Of a stretch of 64,000 bases of DNA, positions 25,374 through 31,568 are shown piece after piece (the first letter of the stretch is position 1; every line of letters starts with the position of its first letter). Below the pieces are notes generated by a model, which had not been told where the DNA came from, did not search any database, and saw only the letters and a program-made list of their open reading frames with translations. The DNA comes from Tribonema minus (lineage: Eukaryota; Sar; Xanthophyceae; Tribonematales; Tribonemataceae). The stretch spans positions 310,001 to 374,000 of the forward strand of contig JAFCMP010000044.1 in assembly GCA_017506865.1 (NCBI GenBank), written 5' to 3'. Made by a program: the position numbers and the translations under genes.

Positions 25374-25635
25374 AGCCAACGACGACCTGCGCCGCCTGAG
25401 CACCATTGAGGAGCGGTTCTCCAGCCTCAGCGCATCGGACATGGCGGCAGATGCTGCTGCGGCGTCTCTGGCAGAGAATTTCAGAAGCACCTCATCCTCT
25501 GAGCTGGCGGACGTCCACGAGCAGCGCGCGTTCTTCAGCGACGGCGGCGGCAGCGACGTCGGCTCTGACGTTGACAGCGTCACGGGGCAGCTGGTGCCGG
25601 CGCGGCCCGCAGTTGCGCAGTACCTGACGGAGTAG
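471..25635 (+). CDS. VPS13: VPS13-family bridge-like lipid transfer protein (C-terminal part, 5' end outside window)
   Basis: VPS13 proteins move bulk lipid between membranes at contact sites. This window holds the portion from the SHR/VAB region to the C-terminus; the N-terminal chorein part must lie upstream. My exon model, with every junction keeping frame: ~471-790, 1566-1656, 2406-2588, 3713-3889, 4761-5241, 5447-5754, 6164-6250, 7488(or 7526)-7982, 8386-8516, 8931-9127, 9681-9910, 10502-10676, 11259-11463, 12330-12464, 12888-13331, 13955-14155, 14568-14912, 15226-15590, 16121-16178, 16976-17065, 17716-18012, 18623-18907, 19275-19446, 20246-21070, 21300-22061, 22529-22647, 23758-25635. 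Family hallmarks in order are SYTWEEPMLAHKL, NWIQLDNQ, YIETLQLHPIK, GSFDFLGDPIGAL, GVRDFFYEPAEGLMQSPSAF and a C-terminal PH-like segment. Introns after 8516, 9910 and 17065 start with GC. The 5' edge of the first exon and the acceptor near 7488/7526 are uncertain. Confidence 0.93.
853..945 (+). repeat. Copy of VPS13 exon 1 end inside intron 1 (in-frame, spliceable)
   Basis: This repeats the last ~75 bp of the preceding exon (peptide LEPQHA-YIVEN-DMHSRVYFRQK) together with its GTGAG donor. It is preceded by a CTCCAG acceptor-like site. The 93-bp segment has no stop, begins and ends in the same phase, and could be included as a cassette of 31 codons. The family pattern is complete when it is skipped, so I treat it as a duplication. 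Confidence 0.75.
2571..2910 (+). repeat. Direct duplication spanning the VPS13 exon 3 donor
   Basis: About 90 bp around the exon 3/intron 3 junction (2571-2662) recurs at 2816-2910 with scattered differences. Shared landmarks are GCGTGCGTCA, GACGCGCCGCAGAGA and GAGCCCCCTG / AAGCCCCCTG. The second copy has lost the ATG-AAG reading at the junction. Confidence 0.75.
3300..3712 (+). repeat. Three decayed tandem copies of the VPS13 exon 4 acceptor and 5' part
   Basis: The true exon begins at 3713 after CGCTTGCAG. The same acceptor and first 60-90 coding bases occur after 3312, 3452 and 3562. Each copy then runs into an AACTTCAACTTCA-type motif (the second and third also carry an ATTGACC or GTTAACC tail) before the next CGCTTGCAG. 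Units are 110-150 bp. All copies encode FDEVGLEEKL-S/N-VPDEF before diverging. Confidence 0.9.
3890..4760. other. VPS13 intron 4, no exon copy seen
   Basis: This 871-bp intron ends in a C-homopolymer tract (about 4712-4755) before the TCAG acceptor. A tRNA-like box A/box B arrangement near 4338-4396 was examined and not accepted. Nothing else recognised. Confidence 0.5.
4761..5754 (+). other. VPS13: VPS13 exons 5-6: Ala/Gly-rich linker and start of C2 region
   Basis: Exon 4761-5241 begins with a charged, probably helical stretch (ERRTELSAQAEAATVVRRKY) and then becomes almost pure Ala/Gly/Ser, including a GAIAGAAAGAASGG-like run that is hydrophobic but not convincing as a membrane helix. Exon 5447-5754 continues with a basic patch (RKSRLRRRKSP) and ends in ERWDAVDLNAVHQ just before a C2 domain. 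The two join through a split codon G|CA. Low-complexity insertions of this kind are common in this genome's exons. Function unknown; probably a disordered linker. Confidence 0.7.
5866..5931 (+). repeat. Copy of VPS13 exon 6 end with donor
   Basis: Repeats the 3' end of the exon that finishes at 5754 (peptide HERWDAVDLNAVHQ) and its GT donor, about 178 bp downstream, with a few substitutions. The upstream part is unrelated. Confidence 0.85.
6164..7982 (+). other. VPS13: VPS13 exons 7-8: first C2 domain
   Basis: Exon 6164-6250 encodes a C2 start (VLVEVLAARGLRGTDLQGYA, then NPYCIIYLK). After a disordered Arg/Ala-rich insertion, exon 8 continues with ATYFCEKTVCPKWVDQRLVF, RVMILSRDFLRPNDLLGQA and WFPLNQR, the usual C2 order of beta strands and the D-x-x-L-G turn. 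C2 domains bind acidic membranes. The junction is ambiguous. A GC donor at 6251 needs an acceptor at 7526 or 7538 to keep frame; a GT donor four bases later at 6255 keeps frame with the stronger acceptor before 7488. Confidence 0.75.
6425..6480 (+). repeat. Copy of VPS13 exon 7 end with donor
   Basis: Repeats GLQGYANP-CIIYLK and the following GCAAG from exon 6164-6250, about 226 bp downstream. The real junction has GCAAGTTA and the copy GCAAGAGA, so the copy has lost the GT. Confidence 0.85.
8145..8320 (+). repeat. Two copies of the VPS13 exon 9 acceptor and start
   Basis: ACAG followed by AGCACCG-GCGGAGTTTCTG and GTGACRCTCCATG appears near 8147-8205 and 8259-8320, before the real exon at 8386. 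Each copy runs into a TCAACTTGAA-type motif. The first copy carries an in-frame stop (GGTTGTAGG), so these are decayed. Confidence 0.85.
9173..9245 (+). repeat. Copy of the VPS13 exon 10 donor region
   Basis: GCATGCAGCGGCGGCCA and GAGGTGAGGCCACCC around the true donor at 9128 recur 68 bp downstream. A shorter third trace (GCAGCGGCGG) lies near 9258. Confidence 0.8.
9585..9620. repeat. CA microsatellite
   Basis: A run of CA dinucleotides inside VPS13 intron 10, flanked on both sides by C homopolymer tracts. Confidence 0.9.
10677..10780. repeat. Degenerate TTAGGG-type array starting at a splice donor
   Basis: Intron 12 begins GTAAGGGGTAGGGGTAGG and continues for about 100 bp in telomere-like units (GGGTTA, GGGTCA, GGGGTT variants). 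The donor itself reads as part of the array. Confidence 0.8.
11259..13331 (+). other. VPS13: VPS13 exons 13-15: second C2-like domain
   Basis: Exons 11259-11463, 12330-12464 and 12888-13331 together give a second C2-like pattern: GTLRLRPLQAFNLTMKEGAR with RRVYVVVRTHLQQ, then SPMWDTRDAPCEFPVEA with GTLLLEVFAE, then SDVCLGTLELPLGRLV and RREYRRWFPLN. The order strand-variable loop-W-D-strand-L-G-strand-W fits C2. After it comes a Gly-rich insertion and a further strand-rich piece. The domain is split over three exons with phase-0 junctions after 11463 and 12464. Confidence 0.7.
12075..12290 (+). repeat. Two decayed copies of VPS13 exon 14
   Basis: GGTCTCGTGAGGTGGCAGAG to ATCGCCCATGTGTGCCATGC (12196-12270) copies the start of exon 12330-12464. 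A shorter trace (ACATCGCCCGCGCGCGACGC) lies near 12088-12120. Both are followed by ACTTCAACTT-type sequence. The fuller copy acquired an in-frame TAG. Confidence 0.85.
13740..13910 (+). repeat. Two decayed copies of the VPS13 exon 16 start
   Basis: GGAGTACACGCGGCAGA followed by TGT-C-TGAA-TGG recurs near 13750 and 13861, about 110 bp apart, ahead of the real exon at 13955. The spacers share GAGCATATATG or GAGCACGCCTG-type sequence. One copy ends in CTTCAACTG. Confidence 0.85.
16329..16425 (+). repeat. Copy of VPS13 exon 19 end and donor
   Basis: GGGACTGATGCAGGTGCAGT from the junction at 16178/16179 recurs 163 bp downstream, with similar following intron sequence (GTAACTTCAACTGC, GACTGAGACTGCCACAAG). 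Confidence 0.85.
17536..17715 (+). repeat. Tandem repeat before VPS13 exon 21
   Basis: CAGCCGTTGAC-AGCGCCAC-ACCTTCACTCTCTCAGCAG occurs twice, with a third partial copy running into the acceptor at 17715. The unit is about 90 bp. The intron end was amplified, but no coding part is obvious. Confidence 0.75.
18205..18290 (+). repeat. Two-copy tandem repeat in VPS13 intron 21
   Basis: GAGCTACTCGATAG-TGTAAG and CCA-TTCTGCCTTGC are repeated with a period of about 37 bp. Confidence 0.85.
18415..18535 (+). repeat. Two copies, the second resembling the VPS13 exon 22 acceptor
   Basis: A ~47-bp unit (CCCGGACTGTGCCCTGCCCC to CCCCCCAGCTGATGG) is duplicated. The second continues TCAGATGCCTTGACGCACAC, matching the real exon start at 18623 (CCAATGGTCGGCTGCCTCGA), so these look like old acceptor-spanning copies. 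Confidence 0.7.
20246..21070 (+). other. VPS13: VPS13 exon 24: PH-like C-terminal segment with Gly-rich insertions
   Basis: After a Gly run, the exon reads DHVVMVEVLRHCPQRGRATI, LVVSNARVLCVQAS and SLEWEVFYEAL, resembling the beta strands of the PH-like domain that ends many VPS13 proteins ('...LTNKRVLLV...W.v'). It then goes into Gly/Ser/Ala-rich sequence and resumes with HRGALERVYNAVVCLLQ, which would suit the C-terminal PH helix. The insertion inside the domain is large and of low complexity. Confidence 0.65.
21300..25635 (+). other. VPS13: VPS13 exons 25-27: long disordered C-terminal tail
   Basis: Three exons (21300-22061, 22529-22647, 23758-25635) add a long tail beyond the PH-like segment. 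Exon 25 has one compositionally normal patch (WAPAAADARCAAWLAAAHAE and nearby) and poly-Ala. The last exon, 1878 bp, starts VRVSEEGPARSRD, has two poly-Gln runs near 23870-23950, long Gly/Ser/Ala runs, and ends QYLTE at a TAG. A short helix (DLSDRLDKIELLLLKLLEE) near 24420-24480 could be a coiled coil. No known domain seen; such tails are not typical of VPS13 and may be lineage-specific. Confidence 0.7.
22788..23338. mobile_element. Non-autonomous TIR element (MITE-like) in VPS13 intron 26
   Basis: The ends are perfect inverted repeats, CAGGGGTTATCACGACTCC on the left and its reverse complement on the right, 19 bp each. GTGACG directly flanks both sides (22782-22787 and 23339-23344), a likely 6-bp target-site duplication. 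Subterminal regions are packed with GACTCC units and contain a perfect 28-bp palindrome at 22952-22979, with a near-copy around 23262-23290. No transposase-like ORF is present. The CAGGGG ends and GACTCC-rich subterminal repeats recall hAT-type elements, but hATs make 8-bp duplications, so the superfamily is open. Confidence 0.8.
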
Positions 25636-26335
25636 CAGGAGGTGCTACTGTGTGTCGTGGCTGCTGTGCGTCAGCAGCAACGGCGGTGGCAGCTGCGGCG
25701 GCGGTGCATATGGCTGTACATCAGGTTTATATGTTTGTATGCGAGTTTCATGGGCCCCAATGGGCAGCCAGAGCTAGTGTGCGGGTTTTTGAGCTGGCCG
25801 ACGGTACGTGTTTATACTGCCCAAGGCCAGGGATGCCGGCAGGGCATCGGCAGAGAAACGCAGGTTGCAGCAGGTGTTGCCTTGTGCCCCTGATTTTGTG
25901 CTCTACTAAGAGCTGAGATGCGTAATCCCACACACTTTACAACCCGAGATGAAGCAGCTGCATCAGCCTCTTCCACGCTGTGTCATACTGCCAGCATGCA
26001 ACTACAATCGTGAGAATTGTGAGCTTGCATCCCTGTGCACACATTGCAATGCACAGGGATGCACACATTGCAATGCAGGGGCGATATTGCCAGCATGCAA
26101 CTACTCCACTTGATTACTGCCAGCTTGCATGCCTTGCACACAATGGAATGTAGGGGCGATTGCAAATGCGCCCAGTTTAATGGCACAAATACCTGTGTCG
26201 GTGCACTTAACACTTCAAGTTGACATGAAAGCAGCTGCGCTGCCGGAGTCCTGGGTCGTGGCCCCCAGACCCAACCCGCGATTGTGCGGCTGAGCAGCGC
26301 GCTGCTGTACATCGCGCTTGACTTTGAGGGGCGTA

Positions 26336-26460
26336 TGTAAACAACTGCGTCATGCAGAGCATATGCAATATAGCCACAATATCATTAGCTATGGCTCGTA
26401 AACAACTGTGTCATGCAGAGCATATGCAATATAGACACAATATCATTAGCTACGTCCCCA
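26336..26460. repeat. Two-copy tandem repeat, period ~62 bp
   Basis: GTAAACAACTG-GTCATGCAGA through CACAATATCATTAGCTA is repeated almost exactly. Confidence 0.85.
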
Positions 26461-26689
26461 GAGCATACAAGGTGTGCCTAAGCGCATCCCGTTCCCACCC
26501 AACTACAGCTACCGCAACGACCACTACATAGTATATACCCTCCCCTGCAGTAGCGGAACTCCCAGCAACTGCTTCACTGTCAAGCTCCAGCACACATGTC
26601 CGCCCTCAGCTTGCGGGCGACACTTCAGCGCCATTGTGGTTGCAGCAAGCCCCACAATATGGTGCCATCACAGTTAGGACCGGCGAAGC

Positions 26690-27500
26690 TGCTGCTGCTG
26701 CTGCTGGCAAGCGCGCAGGCTTAACGCGCTCCAGCTCCCCCTTGCATCTTGATACGGGCAACACTCCAAAGGAGTGATTGTAGCAATCGTGGGCGCCATT
26801 AATCTATAGGCCCCAAGAAAGTGCCTCTGCAGGTGCAGAACAAATGCAGGTCCTGCTGCTGCTGCTGCTGCTGGTGCCAACGAGTCCACAAGCGCGCTCC
26901 AATCCCTAGCGCCGCCCTGAGCGCTGCTGTTGCTAGCAGCAATCCCACAAGCGCGCACCGGCCCCCTGCTCTGTCCTCCACATCTGGGCAACACTCTCGG
27001 GGATGTAGCAATCCTGGGCGCCAACAGGATAGTGCCTCTGCAGGCCGCTGCCGACACTCCAAGCGCGCTCCACTTCATAGGTCCATCCTGAGCTGCCAGC
27101 GCTGCTGTAACAGCTGGCGTCGATCCCACAACCGCAATCCAGCCACAAGAGCCGTCGTCTGCATGTGAGCAACACACCCGAGGAGTGGATGTAGCAATCC
27201 CGAGCGCCATCAGGCCCCAGGATACTGCCTGTGTACGAAGTTATGGCTGTGCTGCTAGTGGTGCTGCTGCTGCTGTTGGTGGTGCTGTCGGTGCTGCTGA
27301 TGCTGCTCCCGACGCTGCTGGTATTGCTGCTGCGGCTTCTGGCATGGTGCTCCTAACAACCCCGTAAGCGCGCGCCAACCTTCAGCACCTCCTGAGGCTC
27401 CACAAACGCGCTCCAGCTCCGAGCTCCGTCCTCCGCATGCAGGCAGCACTGAAGCAGAGTAAACATGGCAATCCTGGGCGCCAACAGACGCCTGCACGGA
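26690..27500. repeat. Diverged tandem array with CTG runs
   Basis: Four diverged units share GGGCAACACTC-type, GTAGCAATC-TGGGCGCCA and AAGCGCGCTCCA blocks and runs of CTG triplets. The GCAACAC/GCAGCAC landmark lies near 26757, 26983, 27160 and 27436, so units are ~180-275 bp. ORFs inside come from the repeat and look non-coding. Confidence 0.7.
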
Positions 27501-27640
27501 AATCGGTCACAGGTACCGTACCGTGCTTCCTGTCTTCTAAATGCAGGTGCAGGTCCAGCTTTAGACGATCGCTGTTGCCACCTCGCTTAGCTGCTTTGTG
27601 AGCTGCTTCCCGATCTACTGCACACCGTGGCGCTGCTGAC

Positions 27641-27745
27641 GGTGACTGCAAGGCCGGCGAGGCACTGCCAGCGAGTGAGCGAGGCACTCAACGGTGACTG
27701 CAAGGCCGGCGAGGCACTGCCAGCGAGTGAGCGAGGCACTCAACT
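27641..27745. repeat. Perfect 52-bp tandem duplication
   Basis: GGTGACTGCAAGGCCGGCGA through GAGTGAGCGAGGCACTCAA occurs twice with no visible change, so it is probably recent. Confidence 0.9.
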
Positions 27746-28027
27746 GTACAAAATCGCGGCCGCCGAGCGTGTGACACGTGTTTAATTGACACGTCACCCA
27801 GTGATCCGGCTTTTTTTCCCTCGTGCCGAGGCACACGGCCGCCGCAGACGGCGGCGACCCCAGAGAAATTCGTCAGTCCTATAAGCCCTCGCCCAAGCCC
27901 CCAGCCGCCAGCGCCTCTCGGCCTGCATCGCCAGATGGAAGCGACCAGGAACCTCAAGTATCAGTTGAACTTCAACGGACCTCATTTGTGCCCAGTCTCG
28001 CGGTGTTGATCCCCGTCGAGAATTTAC

Positions 28028-28190
28028 GTTTGCGTACCGGCAAGGATCGAAGCAGCTACCGACAGCAGTCAGTGCCACAATCTGCTTGATGGGGAGCCAA
28101 GAATCCTTGATGGGGAGCCAAGAATCGACGTTTGCGTACCGGGAAGGACCGAAGCAGCTACCGACAGCAGTCAGTGCCACAATTTGCTCA
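28028..28190. repeat. 102-bp tandem duplication at the LRR gene 5' end
   Basis: GTTTGCGTACCGG-AAGGA-C through CAGTGCCACAAT-TGCT recurs with a 102-bp period. Nested in it, GATGGGGAGCCAAGAATC is itself doubled at 28088-28125. The duplication places two extra in-frame ATGs ahead of the start I prefer. Confidence 0.85.
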
Positions 28191-29975
28191 ATGGGGAAGG
28201 CTGATGCGGACGGTCAGTTTGCGGCGGCGTTCGCAGTGCTTGCGGAGAAGCGCGCGCTACCCAAATGCGCCTGGAGCGTGTGCCGGTATACGCATCGCAC
28301 AGCGCGTCCCTTTGTGCGACTACGCGTGACAGGACCTGTGCCGCCCATCTCAGCGGTGCACGCGTGCATGAACAAGAGGGTACTCTCGCTGGAGCTCAGC
28401 GGCTCGTTTGACGTCGATCCTCTTGCCTCCATGGCCGTCGCCTCCCATGCCGGCTGTGCCCGAGACGCCCTCAGAGTCGTGCTTGAACATGCGCGGACCC
28501 TTATTCTTAACAGCTTTCAAGGTCCCCTCGCCTACCTGCCGCATACTCTGCAGGTCATGCGTGTCGACGAGTCCGATCTCTCCAGCGTTTCGGCGCTGTC
28601 CCTGGGCTCCTCAACTACGCACGCACAGGGACGAGAGCTGACGGCAGCCCCACATGCGGCACTCGCATTGCCGACCGAATCGCCGCGCCCGTCCCTCAGC
28701 ATCGGCAAGCTGGCACTGCTGACGGAGCTTAAAGTCCACAGCTGCAACACCCTCACCGGCCTGCCAGACAGCATTGGCGAGTTGACATCGCTACGCACGC
28801 TGGCAGTGCGGAACTGCGCCAGCCTCAGGAGCCTGCCCGAGAGCATCGGCGACCTTGCAGCGCTGACAACGCTCAACCTGGGCGACTGCCTCCAACTCAG
28901 CAGCCTGCCCGAGCGCATCGGCGACTTGAAGGCGCTGTCTACACTTGACCTGTTCTTCTGCTGTGCGCTGCAGAGGCTGCCCGACCGCATTGGCGATCTG
29001 GCAGCGCTCACCACGCTCCACGTGAGCTTCTGCGCTGCGCTCACGGAGCTTCCAGAGCGCATCGGCGACCTTGCAGCGCTGACGGACCTCACTATGCACA
29101 GCTGCGACGCCCTGGTGACCATTCCGGCGCGCATCGGCCAGCTCGCAGCCTTAACGTTGCTGCGCGTGTCCGGCAGGTGCCTGCGGAGCCTTCCAGACAG
29201 CATCTGCGGCATGCCAGCGCTTACAGAGCTTCACATCAGCTCCCGCGCCAGTATGGCGCGTTTGCCGCACCGCATTGGCGACCTACCCGCACTGGTGCAC
29301 CTGGACGTCCACTTCCACAATGGCATGGAGAGCCTGCCCGACAGCATCGGAGCGCTGTCGCGATTGCAGGAGCTTCAAGTCAGTACCGCAGTCGCAGGCC
29401 TGCCGGACAGCATCGGTCGACTCACAGCGCTCACGACGCTCAATCTGCACCACAGCGGCTTCGCCTCGCTGCCCGAGAGCGTTGGCGCTCTCGCCGCGCT
29501 GACGCGGCTGGACGTGTGGCTGTGCCAGCGGCTGACGCGCCTGCCGGACTCTATAGGCAGCCTGACAGCGCTCCGCAGGCTCGCTCTCCGCCACTGCAGA
29601 GCGCTGACGTGCCTGCCTAACACCATCGCCGGCCTGGCGGCGCTGCAGTCGCTGTGCCTGAGGGGGTGCGTCGCGCTGGCGTGCCTGCCGGACACCATAG
29701 GAGCGCTGCAGGCGCTGACAGAGCTCAGCGTCTGCGAAACGGGCCTCACAGCGCTGCCGGGCAGCGTCGGTGGCCTGCGGGCGTTGTGCAAGCTCGACGT
29801 GAGCTGGTGCAAGTGGATGGTGGCATTGCCAGTTAGTATCAGTGAGTTGGCAACGCTCAAGACGCTAGACATTAGCAAGAGCGGCATCCATGGCGTGCCT
29901 GAGGGTGTGGACGAGCTGCCGCTGCTGAGCATCATCAATGATGCGGGCAGCGAGAGCTGTAACTTCTTCACTTAG
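28191..29975 (+). CDS. Leucine-rich repeat protein (plant-type ~24-residue LRRs)
   Basis: An intronless ORF with about 17 consecutive repeats of the form xLPxSIGxLxALxxLxLxxC (for example SLPESIGDLAALTTLNLGDC), covering roughly 28700-29940. The first 170 residues have no recognised domain and no clear signal peptide. There is no NB-ARC, kinase or membrane segment in the ORF. Repeats of this class form a curved protein-binding solenoid and occur in plant NLRs, Ras-group LRR proteins and many algal proteins. I chose ATG 28191 (MGKADADG); in-frame ATGs at 28089 and 28113 lie in a recent tandem duplication and would add up to 34 residues. The protein from 28191 is 594 residues. The partner is unknown. 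Confidence 0.85.
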   Translation: MGKADADGQFAAAFAVLAEKRALPKCAWSVCRYTHRTARPFVRLRVTGPVPPISAVHACMNKRVLSLELSGSFDVDPLASMAVASHAGCARDALRVVLEHARTLILNSFQGPLAYLPHTLQVMRVDESDLSSVSALSLGSSTTHAQGRELTAAPHAALALPTESPRPSLSIGKLALLTELKVHSCNTLTGLPDSIGELTSLRTLAVRNCASLRSLPESIGDLAALTTLNLGDCLQLSSLPERIGDLKALSTLDLFFCCALQRLPDRIGDLAALTTLHVSFCAALTELPERIGDLAALTDLTMHSCDALVTIPARIGQLAALTLLRVSGRCLRSLPDSICGMPALTELHISSRASMARLPHRIGDLPALVHLDVHFHNGMESLPDSIGALSRLQELQVSTAVAGLPDSIGRLTALTTLNLHHSGFASLPESVGALAALTRLDVWLCQRLTRLPDSIGSLTALRRLALRHCRALTCLPNTIAGLAALQSLCLRGCVALACLPDTIGALQALTELSVCETGLTALPGSVGGLRALCKLDVSWCKWMVALPVSISELATLKTLDISKSGIHGVPEGVDELPLLSIINDAGSESCNFFT

Positions 29976-31568
29976 AGGCTTTCGCAGGCCACGCAAGGTT
30001 CTCTGTAGGAAGTATTCATGAGGCCAGTCCTGCAGCAATTGCGTCGGGCACATGTGACACCTGTTGCAGCTGCAGATCACAGGGTGTTGCTCCTTCCAAC
30101 AGGGACGGCTGTCCTATTAATATGCATTTCCTGCTCAATATACGTTGCTGTATCCTGATCGAGCTTGGAAATCGACTGCAAAGATTTTGTTTTCCTAGGG
30201 ACGAAGTCTCTAGGTCTCCATTTGCACATCGTGCATAAGACCCTAAATCGCAATAACTTCTGAGCTAGAACCCTGTTTCTCATCCTGTTTGGTGCATGGT
30301 ACATGGCATACTGTTCGGTATATGATGCATCTGCAGGAGACCAATTGTGTGATGCTGTGGGTAATTACGCAAATTTTAGCAGTGGGGGTTTGAGGGGGAA
30401 AAAAGGAAGAAAGGGGGAAGGAAAGAAGAAAAAGAGGATTTTTTTTGGCTGAACTCGCTGCCGCCGCTGCGGGTGTGCCAGTTGCGCGCAGTGCGGCTGT
30501 AAGCTCAATTTTTTATGCGCATCTAATTTGCGAATCTATGAAGATGTGCAGCACAGCCCATGTAACAGCCGTTGCCTGGTCACAGTTGTAGAATTCATGC
30601 AAAACCAGCGCCAATCATGCTACATTTGTCCACATTGGTGTTCATTCCGTTGTGAAGCATTTGCGCACAAAACCTTCGATGTGCATTTCTGATTTACACT
30701 GCACACCTTAAGCTACAAGAGGCTTGCAGAAGCAGAACGCTCAGCTGCTCAATGTTACTTAGGGCAACTCCCTTGAACCCTCATGCTTGCATTAGAATGG
30801 CCCCTACAAGTAGCACATCCGCATTGCTGATCAGAGGCCATAGATCCATATGACACTTGTGAGCAGTGCGATAGACTCAACAAGCTACGCACACCTAGCA
30901 CTTGCTGCAAAACAGTTGTTGCACCTTGCAAGCTGACATGCATCCCAAGTGCAAGCCAAGCAGCACAGTGTGTGTTGCCGCCCAGGCAAGCAAGGTTTGC
31001 TGCCTGTGCGCAGCGTGGCGCCCCGCTACCGGCCACAGGAGGCTGCGAAGAGAGGAAGCTTGCGGGCGCGCTGCAGACACATCTTGCGGAGTGCAAGTGC
31101 AACACCGCCGCCAGGTGCCTGGGCAGCGATATGGGCAGCGCTGCGGATGCGTGCCGCGTTGCCAACGGGCAAAGCACTGACGCACACCATATATATGTGC
31201 AACACCGCACCTGCACACCGCCACCAGATTTCATGTGCGGCATTGCAGTGCGTGTGCGTGCCAGTGCCAGTCCAAAGGCAGCAACGTGTAACACGTGACC
31301 CCCCCGCCCCCCCTGCGTCAACGGGCGGCTGCAATAGCAGTAAAGTGCATGTGCACGTCAACTACACGACTTTCAGCGCACGTACTTCAACCGTGCACTT
31401 CAACTTGATATCGCCCGAGGAGGAGAGAGAACAGCCTGAAATGTGTTGATGCTGTGAAAGCTTTAGGCATGAGGTCGTCGCATAGCGCAGCCGCGAATCA
31501 CTCAGCATAAATCAGCACGAATCACGAATCGAGCTGCTGATTTTACGTTGGGATATCACAACACCACA
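29976..31568. other. Spacer, no gene recognised
   Basis: Lower-GC sequence with a purine-rich stretch at about 30387-30455. Overlapping short ORFs on both strands near 30900-31360 lack any motif and look fortuitous. An ACTTCAACTTG motif sits near 31397. Confidence 0.5.

Larger units (their letters stand above)
25636..28190. other. Spacer between VPS13 and LRR gene: repeats and exon-like fragments
   Basis: No complete gene found. Short exon-like fragments occur: VRVFELADG before a GTACGT at 25803, SSALLYIALDFEGR before GTATGT near 26334, and VPKRIPFPPNYSYRNDHYIV near 26471-26536. I cannot join or assign them. The rest is tandem repeats, listed separately. Confidence 0.5.

Noticed and set aside
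24642-25583. 313-codon minus-strand ORF over the VPS13 last exon
   Set aside because: Mirror of Ala/Gly/Ser-rich coding sequence; the plus strand continues the VPS13 frame.
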